Assembly: GCF_050947335.1 (NCBI RefSeq)
Contig: NW_027473352.1
Span: 744,001-808,000, forward strand
Direction of reading: 5' to 3'
Source: Megachile rotundata
Lineage: Eukaryota > Arthropoda > Insecta > Hymenoptera > Megachilidae
Length of the DNA: 64,000 nucleotides
The notes beneath the pieces were generated by a model. The model had not been told where the DNA came from. It saw nothing but the letters and a program-made list of their open reading frames with translations, and made no database searches. Below, piece by piece: positions 60,784 through 64,000 of this stretch. The translations under genes were made by a program, and so were the position numbers. Positions within the stretch are counted from its first letter, which is position 1, and every line of letters starts with the position of its first letter.

Positions 60784-63604
60784 TGTGATTGTGTGATTGT
60801 GTGACCGTGTGATTGTGTGATTTTGTGATTGTGTGATTGTGTGATTGTGTGACCGTGATTGTGTGACCGCGATTTTGTGACCGTGATTGTGTGACCGTGA
60901 TTGATTGACCGTGATTGAGTGACCGTGATTGTGTGATCGTGTGATTGTGTGATTGTGTGATTGTGATTGTGTGATTGTGATTGTGTGATTGTGATTGTGT
61001 GATAGTGTCTGTGTGATTGTGTGATTGTGATTGTGTGATAGTGTCTGTGTGATTGTGTGAGTGTGTGATTGTGTGATTGTGTGATTGTGTGATTGTGTGA
61101 TTGAGTGATTGTGTGATTGTGTGATTGTGTGATTGTGTGCTTGTGTGATTGTGTGATTTTGTGATTGAGTGATTGTGTGATTGTGTGATTGTGTGAATGT
61201 GTGATTGTGTGACCGTGATTGTGTGATTGATGATTGTGTGATTGTGATTGTGTGATTGTGATTGTGTGATAGTGTCTGTGTGATTGTGTGATTGTGATTG
61301 TGTGATAGTGTCTGTGTGATTGTGTGATTGTGTGATTGTGTGATTGTGTAATTGTGATTGTGCGATTGTGATTGTGTGATTGTGTGATTGTGTGATTTTG
61401 AGATGGTGTGATTGTGTGATTGTGTGATTGTGTGATTGTGATTGTGTAATTGTGATTGTGCGATTGTGATTGTGTAATTGTGAGATTGTGTGAATTGTGT
61501 GATTGTGTGATTGTGTGAATGTGTGATTGTGTGACCGTGATTGTGTGATTGATGATGGTGTGATTGTGGGATTGTGTGATTGTGTGATTGTGTGATTGTG
61601 TGATTCTGTGATTGTGTGATTGTGTGATTGTGTAATTGTGATTGTGCGATTGTGATTGTGTGATTGTGTGATTGTGAGATTGTGTGATTGTGTGATTGTG
61701 TGATTATGTGATTGTGTGATTGTGTGATTGTGATTGTGTGATTGTGTGATTGTGTGATTGTGTGATTGTGAGATTGTGTGAATTGTGTGATTGTGTGATT
61801 GTGTGATTGTGTGATTGTGTGATTGTGTGATTGTGTGATTGTGTGATTGTGTGATTGTGTGATTGTGTGATTGTGTGATTGTGTGATTGTGTGATTGTGT
61901 GACCGTGATTGTGTGACCGCGATTTTGTGACCGTGATTGTGTGACCGTGATTGATTGACCGTGATTGAGTGACCGTGATTCTGTGATCGTGTGATTGTGT
62001 GATTGTGTGATTGTGATTGTGTGATTGTGATTGTGTGATTGTGATTGTGTGATTGTGATTGTGTGATTGTGATTGTGTGATTGTGATTGCGTGATTGTGA
62101 TTGTGTGATTGTGATTGTGTAATTGTGATTGTGCGATTGTGATTGTGTGATTGTGTGATTGTGTGATTGTGAGATTATGTGATTGTGTAATTGTGTTATT
62201 GTGTGATTGTGTGATTGTGTGATTGTGTGATTGTGTGATTGTGTGATTGTGTGATTGTGTGATTGTGTGATTGTGTGATTGTGTGATTGTGTGATTGTGT
62301 GACCGTGATTGTGTGACCGCGATTTTGTGACCGTGATTGTGTGACCGTGATTGATTGACCGTGATTGAGTGACCGTGATTGTGTGATCGTGTGATTGTGT
62401 GATTGTGTGATTGTGATTGTGTGATTGTGATTGTGTGATTGTGATTGTGTGATTGTGATTGTGTGATTGTGATTGTGTGATTGTGATTGCGTGATTGTGA
62501 TTGTGTGATTGTGATTGTGTGATTGTGATTGTGTGATTGTGATTGTGTGATAGTGTCTGTGTGATTGTGTGACTGTGATTGTGTGATAGTGTCTGTGTGA
62601 TTGTGTGAGTGTGTGATTGTGTGATTGTGTGATTGTGAGATTGTGTGATGATGTGATTGAGTGATTGTGTGATTGTGTGATTGTGTGATTGTGTGATTGT
62701 GTGATTGTGTGATTGTGTGATTGTGTGATTGTGTGATTGTGTGATTGTGTGATTGTGTGATTGTGTGATTGTGTGATTGTGTGATTGTGTTATTGTGTGA
62801 TTGTGTGATTGTGTGACTGTGTGATTGTGTGATTGTGTGATTGTGTGATTGTGTGATTGCGTGATTGTGATGGTGTGATGGTATGACTGTGTGATTGTGT
62901 GATTGTGTGATTGTGAGATTGTGTGATTGTGTGATTGAGTGATTGAGTGATTGTGTGCTTGTGTGATTGTGTGATTTTGTGATTGAGTGATTGTGTGATT
63001 GTGTGATTGTGTGAATGTGTGATTGTGTGACCGTGATTGTGTGATTGATGATTGTGTGATTGTGTGATTGTGTGATTGTGTGATTGTGTGATTGTGTAAC
63101 TGTGATTGTGCGATTGTGATTGTGTGATTGTGCGATTGTGTGATTGTGAGATTGTGTGATTGTGTGATTGTGTGATTGTGTGATTGTGATTGTGTAATTG
63201 TGATTGTGCGATTGTGATTGTGTGATTGTGAGATTGTGTGAATTGTGTGATTGTGTGATTGTGTGAATGTGTGATTGTGTGACCGTGATTGTGTGATTGA
63301 TGATGGTGTGATTGTGTGATTGTGTGATTGTGTGATTGTGTGATTGTGTGATTGTGTGATTCTGTGATTGTGTGATTGTGTGATTGTGTAATTGTGATTG
63401 TGCGATTGTGATTGTGTGATTGTGTAATTGTGTTATTGTGTGATTGTGTGATTGTGTGATTGTGTGATTGTGTGATTGTGTGATTGTGTGATTGTGTGAT
63501 TGTGTGATTGTGTGATTGTGTGATTGTGTGATTGTGTGATTGTGTGATTGTGTGATTGTGTGATTGTGTGATTGTGTGATTGTGTGATTGTGTGATTGTG
63601 TGAT
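60784..63604. repeat. Higher-order repeat of ~3.17 kb
   Basis: Full landmark order: GACCGCG (60,868), TAGTGTCTG pair, GCTTG (61,139), GATGATTG (61,226), second TAGTGTCTG pair, GATTTTGAGATGG (61,395), GATGATGG (61,553, then private GTGGGATTG), TTCTG, GATTATG (61,704), GAATTG, GACCGCG (61,919), a short 14-bp tract, GAGATTATG (62,170), GACCGCG (62,319), 14-bp tract, TAGTGTCTG pair, GATGATGTG (62,646, private), 8-mer run with one GTTATTG, GGTGTGATGGTATG (62,876), GATGATTG, GTAACTG, GATGATGG (63,299), GTGTTATTG, run. Against 55,020-58,400 it lacks the GTAATTG-GAGATTATG-GTGTTATTG stretch before the first of the two late GACCGCG units. Confidence 0.75.
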
Positions 63605-64000
63605 TGTGTGATTGTGTGATTGCGTGATTGTGTAGTTGTGCGATCGTGATTGTGTGATCGTGATTGTGTGATTGCGTGATTGTGATTGTGTGATTGTGTG
63701 ACTGTGATTGTGTGACCGTGATTGTGTGACCGTAATTGTGTGATCATGATTGTGTGATCGTGATTGTGTGATCGTGATTGTGTGACCGTGATTGTGTGAT
63801 CGTGACTTTGTGATTGTGTGATTGTGTGATTGTGTGAATGTGTGATTGTGTTACCGTTATGGTGTGACCGTGATTGTGTGGTTGCGACAGTGTGATTGTG
63901 ACTGTGTGATTGTGTGAGTGTGTTATTGTGTGATTGTGTGATTTTGTGACCGTGTGATTGTGTGATTTTGTGATTGTGTGATTGTGTGATTGTGTGACCG
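63605..64000. repeat. Type I landmark cluster without GGGTG, running off the window
   Basis: TAGTTG, TGATCA (about 63,742), GACTTTG, TTATGG and GCGACAG are present, but the leading GGGTG is consensus here. The following GTGTGACCG is preceded by GATTTTG (63,951), where other copies have GATTGTG. The window ends in GTGTGACCG. Confidence 0.75.

Larger units (their letters stand above)
1..64000. repeat. Satellite array of TGTGATTG 8-mers with 6-, 9- and 14-bp variants
   Basis: Every line of the window is built from TGTGATTG or a one- or two-base variant of it. The shorter TGATTG unit alternates with the 8-mer to give 14-bp-period tracts. A 9-mer with a doubled A (TGTGAATTG) appears once or twice per higher-order repeat. 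Recurrent variant units include GACCG, GATCG, GACTG, GCGTG, GAATG, GTAATTG, GAGATTG, GATTTTG, GATTGAG, GTGGTTG, GTGAGTG, GTGTTATTG and TAGTGTCTG. They recur in fixed order, which shows that large blocks were copied as units. No unique sequence over about 30 bp is present and neither array end is seen. The organism cannot be told from the sequence; a eukaryotic heterochromatic satellite is the likeliest reading. Confidence 0.97.

Noticed and set aside
1..64000. Telomere repeat array
   Set aside because: TGTGATTG lacks the runs of two or more G typical of telomeric G strands, and the multi-kilobase higher-order structure with internal duplications is not telomere-like. A subtelomeric location remains possible but is not shown.
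1..64000. CRISPR array
   Set aside because: There is no alternation of a constant repeat with unique spacers. Everything between landmarks is the same 8-mer.
1..64000. G-quadruplex or long Z-DNA tracts
   Set aside because: GG is rare (GGGTG once per type I cluster), so four G-runs never occur close together. The alternating TGTGTG stretch is only about 6 bp before GA breaks it, too short for a strong Z-DNA claim.
1..64000. Simple (TG)n microsatellite
   Set aside because: The period is 8 (or 14) bp with an obligatory GATT in each unit, and variants are inherited in ordered blocks.
1..64000. tRNA, rRNA or other structured RNA genes
   Set aside because: The strand is too low in C and A to form stems, and no cloverleaf, rRNA core motif or terminator hairpin is visible on either strand.
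1..64000. Replication origin or bacterial regulatory sites such as GATC clusters
   Set aside because: GATC occurs only as the variant units GATCG and TGATCA, copied with the repeat. There is no DnaA-box-like or AT-rich unwinding segment, and nothing else points to a bacterial genome.

Overview
The whole 64 kb window is one satellite-type tandem array. I see no gene, RNA gene, transposon, CRISPR array or unique-sequence island in it. The basic unit on the + strand is the 8-mer TGTGATTG. Two other units are mixed in: a 6-mer form (TGATTG), which alternates with the 8-mer to give 14-bp-period tracts, and an occasional 9-mer (TGTGAATTG). The + strand is almost all T and G with some A and very little C. 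C is confined to a small set of recurrent variant units (GACCG, GATCG, GACTG, GCGTG, GTCTG, GCTTG, TTCTG, GTCATT). These variants recur in a fixed order, so they act as landmarks showing a hierarchy of higher-order repeats and segmental duplications.

Nothing in the sequence names the organism. A gene-free 64 kb array with nested higher-order structure suggests a eukaryotic heterochromatic, subtelomeric or pericentromeric satellite in a long-read assembly. That is inference. The array reaches both ends of the window, so its borders are not seen.

Layout. 1-1,060: two ~0.75 kb modules. 1,061-5,240 and 5,241-9,640: a ~4.2-4.4 kb tandem duplication (copies A and B). 9,480-11,800: a ~1.15 kb tandem pair. 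11,801-13,400 and 17,320-19,060: ~0.83 kb tandem pairs. 13,400-31,380: irregular higher-order repeats bounded by a TGATCA-bearing landmark cluster. 31,385-32,828: a 722-bp tandem pair. 32,800-37,500: a ~3.05 kb-spaced duplication. 37,600-42,900: a dispersed relative of the first ~5 kb of the window, overlapping a ~1.775 kb tandem pair at 41,725-45,280. 44,366-57,610: a ~6.57 kb tandem duplication with a visible junction near 50,936. 55,020-63,750: three successive ~3.2 kb repeats, the middle one with about 1 kb missing.

Long open frames exist only on the minus strand, the longest spanning 35,771-39,136. They follow from the repeat: the complement of the 8-mer has no stop codon, and 8 is not a multiple of 3, so all three minus frames give the same QSHNHTIT octapeptide, while the + strand has TGA in every frame each 24 bp. 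I therefore annotate no CDS. All coordinates were read by eye on repetitive DNA. Landmark positions should be good to a few bases, but duplication borders are uncertain by tens of bases because junctions fall in repeats.
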